Assembly (NCBI GenBank): GCA_030407085.1
Contig: CM059582.1
Location: 19,201,501 to 19,265,500 of the forward strand
DNA: 64,000 bases
Direction: 5' to 3'
Origin: Trichopria drosophilae
Taxonomy: Eukaryota; Arthropoda; Insecta; Hymenoptera; Diapriidae
Below the pieces are notes generated by a model that made no database searches, was not told the DNA's origin, and was given only the letters and a program-made list of their open reading frames with translations. Below, piece by piece: positions 48,535 to 59,904 of the stretch. A program made the translations under genes and the position numbers. Every line of letters begins with the position of its first letter. Position 1 is the first letter of the stretch.

Positions 48535-49000
48535 AGTTCAAATCTGCACACCAGTTGGCGCTGTTCTTTGACTTAACACCTCGAATGGGTAGGAGTGTGC
48601 TTTTCTTGGACAGTTTCGCGCAAGCCTGTCGTACTTTAGTAGTTCCGGTTTCGCCGACAGAGGCGTGTGAGTAGCGGAAACACATTTTTGTCTCGTGGTG
48701 ATCAAACAAGGTTGACATCACACCGAGCCGCATTGCGGTGTTGATCAATCATCTAACCGGAAAAGTTACTAAAATTATAACCAACTTAAAATTATACAAA
48801 TAGTCATTTCAAACCTGACAAATAGTCAAGTCATTTATTGTGGTATAATTGTGCACGCACTCTGCAAATGGATGCGCATTCAACAAAATACCTCCGTTAA
48901 TACCGCGTTTTGTATGAAAAAATAACGCAGAAACGAGGTCGAAAAAAAAATGGTAGCGTCGAAACAAGGTCTAGGGGCAGAACCAAACTTTAGGGTGGTT
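48535..49000. other. GC-richer strip, no gene recognised
   Basis: 48540-48750 has raised GC and a 71-codon minus-strand frame without motif. It follows the hairpin directly and could be part of the same unit or a short conserved segment. Confidence 0.3.
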
Positions 49001-49890
49001 TTCTACTATGTTTGGACAAACTTTTCCCAAAGTTACAAAAAACATCATATATGTAGAAAAGTGTTAAATTGTATTGAAGTTACCGATCTATTTTCATGAT
49101 ATTATATTTCTGTATTACTACAACATACCTCATTGTCTTATATAGTCGCTAATGACCTTAGCAGTCGATGCGACTATGTACATAAATTGAAAAAAAAATC
49201 GAATGGAATTTAAAGAATGAGTGTCTTTAATACAGAATAACGATAACATTTTTTCCATATGGTCCAGAGGCCTATTTTTGGATAGACTTGCAGCCATTTG
49301 GATAGGCTTGCAGGAAAAAAGGACAAAAATTCTTGCCATTTACAGTGTCTGGAGAGTTTATTATGCAGACAGTGAAAATACCAAAAAATATAACATTTTT
49401 TTCCAGAAATAATGGAAATTTTCTCGGTCCTGTAAATCTGTTCAATGTAACATCAGCAATGATCTTCCTAGAAAATGTTCGTTTGTATAATAGACCTGGC
49501 GGTAGCGTCAAATATTTTGAAATAATTTTTTCCTGTATGCCTTTGATAGAGGATGTACATAGGGCATTTCACGATAAGGTGTAAATCGGAGCTTCAAACG
49601 ACTAAAAGAAAATGTTAAAATTCTGGTTGTCTAGAGATTGGTCCTTCATGATCAGCACTTACTAAGAAATTATATTGTCCAGACGACGATTAATGCACAA
49701 TTTGACAAAGTTATGAGCAAAAGCACTTATTTTTAAAATCAAAATAAGTAATACATTACAATTGATCAAATTAACCATTGTTATTAAACATCATTTTTCA
49801 CATAACCTCCAAATTTTCGAGATAAGTACAATTATATCGAAGTCGTCGCACCATCACCGGACTAATTCTCGTAAAGGTTCGTCGTAATTA
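49001..49890. other. AT-rich stretch, nothing recognised
   Basis: Overlapping frames on both strands at 49.13-49.58 kb (83 codons or fewer) have no motif. Confidence 0.4.
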
Positions 49891-49892
49891 TG

Positions 49893-49940
49893 ACCTAAAC
49901 TAACCTAACCTAACCTAACCTCACCTAGCCTAATCTAACC
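49893..49940. repeat. Interstitial (CCTAA)n telomere-like tract
   Basis: About four perfect CCTAA units (49901-49921) lie within nine degenerate ones (ACCTAAACTAACC ... CACCTAGCCTAATCTAACC). TTAGG/CCTAA is the canonical arthropod telomere unit. Its position far from any visible chromosome end makes it interstitial, as far as this window shows. Confidence 0.75.
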
Positions 49941-49964
49941 TTTTAAATATTAAATCATTACAAT

Positions 49965-50103
49965 ATTTATCACAGTAGTATTATGTAGTTTCATATTTTT
50001 TATTGGAATCTTTGTCACAGTAATATTTTTCACAATAATATTTTTTACAATAATATTATTCACAATAATATTTTACAATAATATTTAAAAAAATAATATT
50101 ATG
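49965..50103. repeat. ~15-bp minisatellite, CACAATAATATTTT unit
   Basis: Units such as CACAGTAATATTTTT, CACAATAATATTTTTT and ACAATAATATTATT repeat at least six times. It begins about 25 bp after the telomere-like tract. Confidence 0.75.
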
Positions 50104-50104
50104 A

Positions 50105-52449
50105 CATGATACCCAAATTTGACATGTTTAAAAAAACCCATTTTAAAAATTATCAGGATGAAATTGCAGTGAAATAATTAGCTTTCGTTGATCGTAACAT
50201 TTTACTAGAGCAATTAGTAAGTAGTAATAATCCTTATTTTGCAAATTGGAGTTTACCCCCAAGTAGGTAAGTATAATCAAATTTAGACACTTAACGAAGC
50301 AGACGTTCAATTGATCTACACTCGCAGAAGAATCGAATAAAAGTAAAATAATTCTTACGTCGAAATTGGGACGCTATTTGGGGTCAAGTGTCGTAGTTCC
50401 ACATTAGTTAGTGATACACTTCTCTTAATTTGATTTAAATCAGTTAAAATCTACCCCATTCTACCATAATGAGAGCGGGGGTTCAAATCGTGAGGTTAAT
50501 GATGGGTGTGAGCATAAATAAGATTTTAAGAGACGATTTCTATTCTGTTCCGAATTATATTATAATTGGAATGAAAATAACAATTTCTGAAAAAATGGGA
50601 AAATACTATGAGAAAATTTACGAGTTATTTTACAATTAAGGATAACTTTCGTAAATAATGAAGAGAATTATGTTTTTGTACATAGGTAAAAAACTGAATT
50701 TAGATGTATTTTACCAAAATTGTAGTTTGCATAAAATCAGCGTAAAAAGTATATATATACCGCTATTAAATCAGAGTTTTTGATTAATTTGAATAATTAA
50801 TTCAAATGCGCACAATATTTCATTGCTATTATTGTTGAAATATTGCAAAGTGTAATATTCCTTAACATTGTCAACTCGCATTAATCATACAATTCTATTC
50901 AAATGGAAATACTTGACTTAATAATGACGTGGTTGCAAAGGATGTAATATTTTATATACAAAAAGTGCAAAAGAAAAGAGCTCAATATAAATAATTTTGT
51001 TTACCTATTTCTCAATCCGATATTTTAAATGCTCTTAGCGAAATAACGTGCAAATCAATTCAATTTCTTAAATAATTACAGTGCTCTCAAATGCCAAAAT
51101 ATCGGTCACGGTATATAAAACTTTGAAAATGAAGTCAGAAAAATTAAATTTGGGAAATATATTTCGTTTAAATTGCTTTTTTAAAATGAATATAAGCACT
51201 AAATATTCTGTAAATTTTTAAAGTGTATCAGACCCCTTTGGTTTATTAATTTTCCCCTTTTGTATGATATGAATAAGGGATAGTAATACCAAGAAAGAAG
51301 CATTTATTAACATAATCAATTCATCACCGTTTTCTTTGGATTCAAAATATTTGGGTTTAATGACAACGTTAAGAACTAGTTCAACGTTTTACTTTTAGTG
51401 GATTAAAAACCAATTTTTGATGATCTTATTACTAAGTTATTTTGAATTGCAATAGTGACAAAAATTAAAAATAGGTATGTCGAGGATTATTTGATTCCAG
51501 TGATATCACGAATTAGTTAAGTGTTTTATCTACATGAATATAACTACTATTTTCAACCATTATCACTATTTTCGTTGGGTATTTTCGAATCTCTGAAAAC
51601 GAAGAATGATGATGACATTAAAAATAAATTAAAAGATATTTCATAAGATTTACGTAAGACAGATTTTTAAAAATAAAATTCATATAACTACTTTTCTAAT
51701 AATAAAGATCACTTTTTTATTAATAAAAATTTTAGTTTTTTATTAATCATAAAAACAAATAATTTTACATTACGTTTATTTTTGGTCCATTAAAAGAAAT
51801 TCTTTATATGCATACTCTTATATTGATTCCTTAACACCATTTCCTTGTTGACATAGTTTTATACATTATACATATGTAAATACACGCAAAAATATAAACT
51901 ATTTTGAATAATATGGACATCGCCATGCAGGACGCAAACACTTATCGCAGGCTGGTTCTTGTATCACTTTATCACTATAAAGCCATTACGAAAACGCAGT
52001 TTGCATAAGCACTTGTATCACATCGAAAAATCACAGTCAACATGTATGTGTAGAAAATTCTTTATATTGAATTATTTTTTATGCTTAATTTTTTATGCTT
52101 AATTTAAAAAAATGTTCTATTATAGAATAACAAAAAAAAAGCAAATAGAAATTGCGGTTCATTGGTATGATACATCATAAGGATTGTACTATTTTTTATT
52201 CATATTTTAATAATTGTGTATAAAAAAAGTTTCGATTTTATATAAGATCTGCTCAAATACTCCAACGCAATAACTTTGTTCTTTTTCGAAATTATTGACA
52301 TAAAATATCTCGTAGATTGTAAAACCCATCCAAAATCCCCTACATAAAAGTTTCACAATTGAGAACTGTTGATATTTTTAAGGACGGACCTAAATTTGGA
52401 TGATGTTTTTATGTAAAAAATAGGTAGCTGCAACGCATAATGTGATATG
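50105..52449. other. AT-rich stretch, nothing recognised
   Basis: No frame over 60 codons was listed or seen in 2.3 kb. A tRNA B-box-like string near 50481 was rejected. Confidence 0.45.
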
Positions 52450-52457
52450 ACAATAAT

Positions 52458-52866
52458 AGGTCCTCCACAAAAACCCGACAAATCATAAAACAAACTTTTC
52501 CAAACCCGGATATTCACATACCAGGCATTTCAAAATGTACGTATTCTGAAAATGTAATCAATGATTGAATTCTAAGTGTGCTTAATAAATAATCCGGGGA
52601 TCTAACTGATTTAACCTTCAATGGACCTACGAAATGAATCCTTGGTCAAATATTTCTGACCTTCAAATGACCTACAAAATGAATTCTTGGCCAAATATTT
52701 CTGACCTTCAAATGACCTTCCAGTGAGACCTCAAGGATGGCGACCCGAGATCATTCTTTTATGTAGTGTGGTTTTTGAATGTCTGTTATTTTGAAAAGTC
52801 TGGTTTTTTAATGTGGGATTTTTGAAGTGTCTGTTTTGTGATTCGTCTGGTTTATGAGGTGCACTC
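52458..52866. mobile_element. MITE 'GGGTGCACC', copy 2
   Basis: It aligns along its length with copy 1 (shared AATTCTAAGTGTGC[CT]TAATAAATAATC[CT]GGGG and CCTCAAGGATG[TG]CGAC[AC]CGAGATCATT). The ends are AGGTCCTCCACAAAAACCCG and, on the complement, GAGTGCACCTCATAAACCAG. The flanks ACAATAAT (52450-52457) and ATAGTAAT (52867-52874) agree at 6 of 8 bases, consistent with a decayed 8-bp duplication. An internal phrase near 52620-52720 (GAC[CT]T[AT]C[AG]AAATGAAT[CT]CTTGG[TC]CAAATATTTCTGACCTTCAA) is tandemly duplicated. Confidence 0.8.
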
Positions 52867-52908
52867 ATAGTAATTAATGCCCTTTAAGAATCAAATGCAC
52901 ATAAATTT

Positions 52909-53160
52909 GGGTGCATCTCAAAAACCCGACAAATCACTCAATATACACTTCAAACCCCCGACATGCAAAAACCAGACATTTAAAAAAACAGACATTAAAA
53001 AATCAGATATTTCAAAAAACATAAATTGAAATCCGTACATTGAATCTCCGTTCTTTGAAATGTCTGGTTTTTGAATGTCTGTTTTTTAAATGTCTAGTTT
53101 TTGAATGTCTGGTTTTTGAAGTGTCTGCTTTGTGAATTGTCGGGTTTTTGAGGTGCACCC
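52909..53160. mobile_element. MITE 'GGGTGCACC', copy 3, with perfect 8-bp target duplication
   Basis: 252 bp. The left end is GGGTGCATCTCAAAAACCCG; the right end, complemented, is GGGTGCACCTCAAAAACCCG. They are flanked by identical ATAAATTT (52901-52908 and 53161-53168). The interior is almost entirely short inverted phrases (AAACAGACATT / AATGTCTGTTT). It shares the ends, but not the unique middle, of copies 1 and 2. An 8-bp duplication is typical of hAT, P and Merlin elements. The GGG start is compatible with Merlin, but superfamily is not proven. Confidence 0.9.
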
Positions 53161-53169
53161 ATAAATTTA

Positions 53170-54640
53170 ACGTGAAGTTTGACATCTTTGTGTTTTTCTT
53201 TTTTATAGTAAAACACAGTGAAAATTTTTAGAATTGAAGTTTTTTATTGCCCAAACTCTGCTCTTTCAGGTCGTGTAATGAAAAAGGCACAAATTTAAAA
53301 GTAAACAAATTACGAACATTTACTTAACAAATGTCAGGAATTTTTTAGGATTTGTTTTTCATTTATCGTTATTTTGTTATCATTTTCCACATTAGTAAAC
53401 TTCAGATATTTAAAAATATTTGGGCTAGAAGATGGAAGTATATAAAATAATAAAATTCAAAATGCCTGCTGAAAATTTTTTTTCAAAATCATTGTCGCAT
53501 GTTTTCAAAAACTGTAGTGTAATATTTTGTCGAAGCGTCCAGATACTTCGTCCAGACCAGGACTGAAGTAATTAAGTAAAAAGACGAATATTTTTTATTC
53601 TACTATTTGTTTTCAACTATTTCATTTTTTTTCCAAGTAGTTCTTCCTCAAATTGTTATTATTTAAATTTTCATGTCTTATTGTATCATGATTCCTTAAT
53701 CATGCGTAAAAACAACTTTTCATTTCAACAAATTTGGCACGACGAGAAAGAAAGTTTCAATCCACTTTTTGACCTGCATATGATTTTTTGGTTTATTTAC
53801 TCTGTAATATTACACAGCAAAATAAAAAAAAAACATATTTTTATTACAAAAATGTAAGTAGTAGAATTAAAATTTATGTAAATTTTGAAAAATAATAATT
53901 AAATTCTTACCTTATTGAATGCCATGAAAAATTTCCCGGTGATATAATCTTGATATTATCAGTGTTCCACATCACATTTCTTTTTTCATGGGTTTTCACT
54001 GTTAAAATCTCGATGTAACATTCTCATATTCAACTACTTACATTTGTGTATTAAAATTAGGATTTCTTTTATTTCTCTATGTAATATTACAGACAATAAT
54101 GATTGTGAAGAGGGTCACGAACAGATGACCGAAACGTCATTCTATAATTTTTATTACAATTTGTTACCTTCAACTATCCACTATTCTAAGAAACCGTAAC
54201 ATACATACATATTTTCAATATCTACGGATTAAGAGGAAATTGCATTTTTTGAAGTTTATACTTTTACTATTAAATTGTTTACTTTCATTTTCATAGCTTA
54301 CCAAACATACTTGAACATATCAGTGAACCTAGATAAAAAATACCAACATTATACAGTCTCCGTTTATTAAAAACCACGTGACAATGGTTTGTATACAGGA
54401 ATATTTACCTACAGATCTATTAACACATATTTACTAAATTAGAAAAAAAAAATTAGAAACTAAATTTGATATAGCCATGAAGACGCACTAACTGATTTTT
54501 TCTTTCATACGAGTTACCATATTATGTTTATATTCTATTATATTTATGACAAAAAATTCTATTACAACATTGTTAAGTTTCATTTGCCTTTTAATACATC
54601 ATTCAATGTTCATCGGGTTATTTTATTAAAACGTGTTTAA
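53170..54640. other. AT-rich stretch, nothing recognised
   Basis: No notable frame or repeat. Confidence 0.45.
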
Positions 54641-54925
54641 GGTAACATGAGCAAGGAAGACGGACAAGACATTCTGCAAAGGACCATGCTCGGATCTCCT
54701 GCTGGGAACGACCAAACCAACCGGGAAAACCTACATATATTTTCTCTTGAGGGATTCTTACGGAAAATGGTAGCGTTGTAGCTACATCAGACACAGTCGT
54801 AGTACATTACTTCTCTTGCAAAAGAAACATGTTCCTGCAAACATAAAAAAATAATGTGTTGTAAATAAGTTCCTAACAATATTCCTTAATTTAGTTTATT
54901 GATGTAAATAAAGTGTTTAAATTAA
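54640..54925 (+). other. Possible terminal exon with 3' UTR
   Basis: A ~140-bp strip (54645-54785) is much richer in GC than its AT-rich surroundings. It is open from an ATG at 54649 for about 44 codons to a TAG near 54781 (peptide begins MSKEDGQDILQRTM). An AATAAA poly(A) signal lies at 54907-54912, followed by an A-run at 54924. This arrangement fits a last exon or the 3' end of a retroposed transcript. TTTAAG/GTAAC upstream is a weak acceptor candidate. No protein family is recognised, and other frames are open too. Confidence 0.3.
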
Positions 54926-54929
54926 AAAA

Positions 54930-57030
54930 AAAATAAGGACACATCGGAAATATCGCTCTTTCATATAATAAATATATTAACCAAAATTTAAAATACTTAA
55001 AATATACGAAAATTTCGGCTATCTTTATACATTAACATGATGTTTATTGTTCTTCGAGCCTCAAATATTTTACATAAAACAGCAATATTTTAGGATGATG
55101 TAAAGAACGAAGTTAACCACTATAATAAATAAATTACATAACCCTTTCGTTCCGGAAATCTGGAATTTGGACAGAACTTTCAACGCTGTGTCTTTTGTTC
55201 CAAATGCCGTAGTCAGAATCAGCCGGTGACTTCAAAGGAAAATGTTGTGATCATTTTATTGGAAATAATACTGATTTTTACGATGTTTCTTCGAAAGAAT
55301 CGCTTTTTTGGCGTTGGATAGGGCAATGCAAAACATACTAATCGCGCCTCCTTGCTCATTCCTTTCTTGTCCTGTAAGATTTTTTTTCAAAAAATAAAAT
55401 GACGCCTTCAACATGGCGTCTGCAAGTTGTCATTTTGCATTTTCGGACACAAATATCGAGTATATGATCGTGTAACGGTTGAAACTACGGAGAATTGGGA
55501 TGAAAAAGTAATTATTATCATTTGTGAATACTTAATCTCATCATGGTTCATTCCTAACCTCAAATTAGTTACATACAATGGGTTTTTATCGAATTTTTGT
55601 TTGATTTTCACTGAATTGTTTACTTTTCATACCATTCTGTACGCGTGAAATTGACAATTACCATTTGCGATTGTGACCTATCAGTGATTGGTTTATAACC
55701 TAAAAATGGAGTGCAGTACATCTTGTGCGCATTGATACCTGGTACTATGACGTTTGGAGATTTAATAAACGTGAATATCGGAGTAAATACATCGATCCTC
55801 CATGCCTACTTTCAAAGTGTTTTATTCCTGATGAGAAATATAATACATCACCTGCACACCTTTTTCTATTCTATATTTTGTGACTGTGTCCAGGAACAAA
55901 CTTTCCAGAGAAATTATTAAGTAGAAACATGAAGACTGTAAAGGGGTCATGTGACAGCTTATGACATTTTTAGGAGCAATGGCATAAGTTAAAATGGCCG
56001 TAACCGTCTAACAAAAAATTGTAGGTGATTGAATAAAAGCTCATTTTGTAGAGTAAAAGTACTAAAAAATGCATGCAGTACAGAAAACAAAGAAAATAAT
56101 AGTCCTGAACATAATCACAAATATCTCAAATTAAGACGTAATGGACACTTCTGACATCGGATTCGGATTTTACTCACAAATTTATTCTTGTAAATAAAGA
56201 GCAAATAGTTATTTTAATAATCCATATTTTACATTTTACTGGTAAAATAACGTTGAACCCAAAAAAATGGAAAATGTTCGACAAACTGATGTAAATTTTA
56301 CATTACGACGATGTCTTATTCAAATGTCAACTTTTTTATTTTCATTCAATCCTTGTACTATTTTTTAAAATTTATTAGATATTAAGTACTGAATAATGCG
56401 GATTTTCATATCTTTATAGCTCTAAATCCCGACGCATCAAAACTATATACAATAAGTTTCGAGTCAGTCGGTAAATCTATTTTTGCTGAGAAGATAATGT
56501 ATTCTTTTGGTTTCAATACAGACGACGATAATAATAGATATATGAAAAATGACGTAGTTATTACAAAGATTGGATTATCTGACTACCAGTTATATAACAA
56601 GAATAACTTCAAATTATACTATTTTATGGAATAAGTGTCAATTACCTGATTTGATAAATTGCATAATCTTCCTAAATGAATATCTATATTAATATTACAC
56701 GTTATATTATAGGTCGGTTATTCTTATGCTTGTCACACATGTCAATATAGCCTGTGGTATGTGACGTGCGGAACTAAACATAATCAAATAGGAGGCATTG
56801 ATAGAATATGTCTTAAAATTACACAGATTAATAAAGAAGATGCGACTTAAAGTAGAATATAACAAGGACATTTCCTGTCAAAGCGGTGGTGACACGATAT
56901 CAAATCTTTTACCGAATATAGATTAGTACAGTTAAAATACGACAGATATAAATTACGTTCTTGAATGTTTCAAAAGGAAATATGCCTTTTAGTGCCAGAA
57001 CTAAATAACTTCTAAATAATAACTTTGTAA
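54930..57030. other. AT-rich stretch, nothing firm
   Basis: The string ACATAACCCTTTCGTTCCGG at 55136 resembles a piggyBac-type end (CCCTTTCG after AA), but no partner end was found. Frames at 55.4-55.9 kb are short and without motif. Confidence 0.35.
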
Positions 57031-57034
57031 ATTA

Positions 57035-57425
57035 CTCCTTTTACGCCCGCGGGACATATACGTCCCACCTACAAAAACCACAATATCTTTGAAGAAAATT
57101 AATATTCTTGATCAAATTTAGTACATTTTGTTCAGGCAGCATGGGACTTTAAAAATATGTAACGCAGATCGTGTTAAAAACTCCTAATGTTTACAAATAT
57201 ACACAAATTGTTGTTAAAAAAAATTATGTTTAAAACATTTTTAAATCGCATCAACATTGTTACTCGGGAGTTTACGGGGTCGGTGAATGCGAATGCGGTG
57301 TTAGTTTCCAAAATTCAAAATGGCGGATCCAACGATTCCGGGTCGAAAAACTGACAAATCAAAGAGCCGACAGGTAAAAAAACCGACAGTCATAAAGCCA
57401 ACAGTCAAAAAGCAGAATTTACAGG
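57035..57425. mobile_element. piggyBac-like debris plus ACCGACAGTCAAAA phrases
   Basis: 57039 reads CTCCTTTTACGCCCGCGGGA, similar to the CCCTTTAACGCCC start of the 35.1-kb element. 57257-57330 carries TTACTCGGGAGTTTACGGGG and CAAAATGGCGGATCCAA, clear relatives of the internal unit at 19.9-20.5 kb. From 57345 the phrases AGCCGACAGGTAAAAAAACC and GACAGTCATAAAGCCAACAG follow, matching 13.91-13.97 kb. Confidence 0.5.
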
Positions 57426-57429
57426 AGTA

Positions 57430-59335
57430 AACAAAATATATTTAAAAATGCAGAAAGGAAGGCATAGAATAGTAAGTTAATAATTTTAATTTTGACAATA
57501 GAAAAATACTTCCCAATCAGCAATTGGCGTCCAAATGTGCGTGTACATTATTTACTTATTATACCCAGAGATCCAGAAATTAATAATGAATACTGTAATG
57601 GGATCGTCAATGTTTACGTATGGACACTGTATGTAAATCAATTACTGAGTGCACTTTGAACGTAGGTTTATCTACCTTAATGCTATTCATCTACTTATAA
57701 AAACGCAGAAATTATCCAATACATCTGATCAAATATCACACAAATATAACAATGCGTTGGCCAAAAACTAGCTTTTATAACCAGTGAACTTATCAGAGAG
57801 TATATAGCAAGCTATGTATTGAAAACATTAAATCTCGATTATCTTATTTTAACGAGGACCGTGAAATCCTTTAATTGGTTAATACTTTAGTTATTAAGGT
57901 AAAATGACTACAACATCATGCTGCAGTTTGACTTGAAGTTGAATTTACCACAGAAAATTAGTAGTAGCGTAGTTAGACCAGAAGACAGACCTTAAGGATG
58001 CGTTTCGGGAAATGGCCTAACTTAACCTAAAAGAGCATTATTCCGAGGTTAATAACGTTTTGTAAAAATTATTATGAATTTATTTCTTGACTGCAATTTA
58101 AATATAATTTAATGAAAACACTGTTTACTCTTGGCATCTGCCGTTTCTTTACTCATATAGCTTCACAAATTGGAAGCCATAATAAAAACTACTCTGGTTA
58201 TAAATTTCTTAATTTTTACTTAATTTATAAGGATGAAGTCGCTATCGTTTAAGTTATTTGTATGTTATATACAATTGTTAACCCAAACTCATTATTTCAT
58301 TTGTGGATTAGCATTTAGTCTGACGAATGGAAATTTAATAGAGTATTCTGACTTAGTCTTATGCAATGGCAGTTCTTAGTTGTACAGTTTATATTCATGA
58401 TGCACATCTTTATAGCATTAAACGATAGTATGTGTTGAATCGTTAACATCAATAAATGAAATGAATGCCTCTGTTAACGTACGAAATCGCGATAAAAAAA
58501 ACACGTCGGTTTTGTCAACCCCTAAACAAACAACTTTATTTTGACAAACACTTCTTGTGAAAATACAGCGCGCGATTAATCGACCGTAACTGCGATCATA
58601 TTGACCGATTTTCACGTCATAATTCACTCGTATTCCGATTTTCGACATATCTCCGCAGATCCCAAAATCGCCATTCGAATCAGACTTTTTCGCATGTCAC
58701 TTACATCCAACATACTACAAATCGAGATACGATCGCTACCTACTTTACCGGTATCGTCACCAATTTGAAGGACCTTTACAGAGAATTACCTAACAGGTCA
58801 CCTTCATTTTGATAGGTACCCCCATGCGGGTGTGCAACGGCGTGGGGAAAACCAACCGTTCTGGGTAAAAAATCCACGCCAGGTACCACAGTCGGTAAGA
58901 CATTGATCCTGTTCTCAGTTTCTCATTCTAAGACACCTTCTATGTTTTAGGACATTGTACATTTGTTAACTTACCGTCAGTAACTGTTAACAATCAAACA
59001 ATAGAATTGAGATCGGACGTACTCAGTAGCTTTCGGAAACATTCTGGCTGGCTCTATATATACACCCCCATCTTGAAGGTTGCACCCTAGAAAAAAAGTT
59101 GGACAACGACATTAACACTATGAAACATATGAAGTGTCAACTCACTCACTGTCATGAATTGAATCGGAACCATACGGAAATGGACACTCCATAGAAATGG
59201 ATGCATATCATATCAAACATGATTTTTCAGATATATGAAAGTTAATTTCATCAATATCACGTCGGGTGATTAGTCCAAATGATTTTCCGATAACGACAAA
59301 TGAATTTTTTTTTTAATCAAATAATCGGAAGAGCA
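57430..59335. other. AT-rich stretch, nothing recognised
   Basis: Short frames only. GC rises modestly at 58660-58900 without a coding frame. Confidence 0.45.
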
Positions 59336-59339
59336 GAGA

Positions 59340-59900
59340 ACCACTCGACCCGTTATTAGTGGTCGACAACTATTCCATCCTTCCCATCACGGGCAAAAGG
59401 AAGAGCAATCGGGAGTTCTTGGATTCCATCCACGGCGCTGTGGCTCGACTTCATAATCTCCCTCGGCACCGAATATCTACGGGATATTACGCTCTTAAAG
59501 AAAATGTTCTTCGGTCGCGCCGGCTGCCAGACGTAAACAAGCCGCGCGATAAATTTCAACGCCAATTTTCTTAAATGCGCTCGCTCGCTCACGCGCCGTG
59601 CCATGGGGTTCAGCTACTCCCATCGGACATGTTTCCACGCTGCTCGCCATCCGCATTTCGCAGTGTTTCAACTCGTTGCGAAAAAGCGAGAGGAAACTAG
59701 GAAAACTCAATTGAAAGAAAGAGACCAAGAGACGATACTGTGAGCAAGAGAGACAGGTGGGCGAAATGGGAAGGAGGGAAAAGTCGAGCTGGAAAACTTT
59801 TCTCCCCTCGAGCGATCTCGCGGATTGCCGGCTCGATGGTGACCGTATACGCACCGCCGCGAAAAAAGCAATTTTCTTTTGGCGAAAAAGATTTTAATTA
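59340..59900. other. GC/CpG-rich island
   Basis: One of the most GC-rich stretches of the window, CpG-dense (for example GCGCTCGCTCGCTCACGCGCCG near 59577-59598). Four frames of 71-119 codons are open on both strands, all overlapping and mutually exclusive, as expected when stops are rare in GC-rich DNA. No domain is recognised. It may be a promoter or enhancer island, or an untranslated exon. Confidence 0.35.
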
Positions 59901-59904
59901 TCTC

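Noticed and set aside
50475..50500. B-box-like GGGGGTTCAAATCGTGAGG
   Set aside because: No A box or cloverleaf can be drawn around it.
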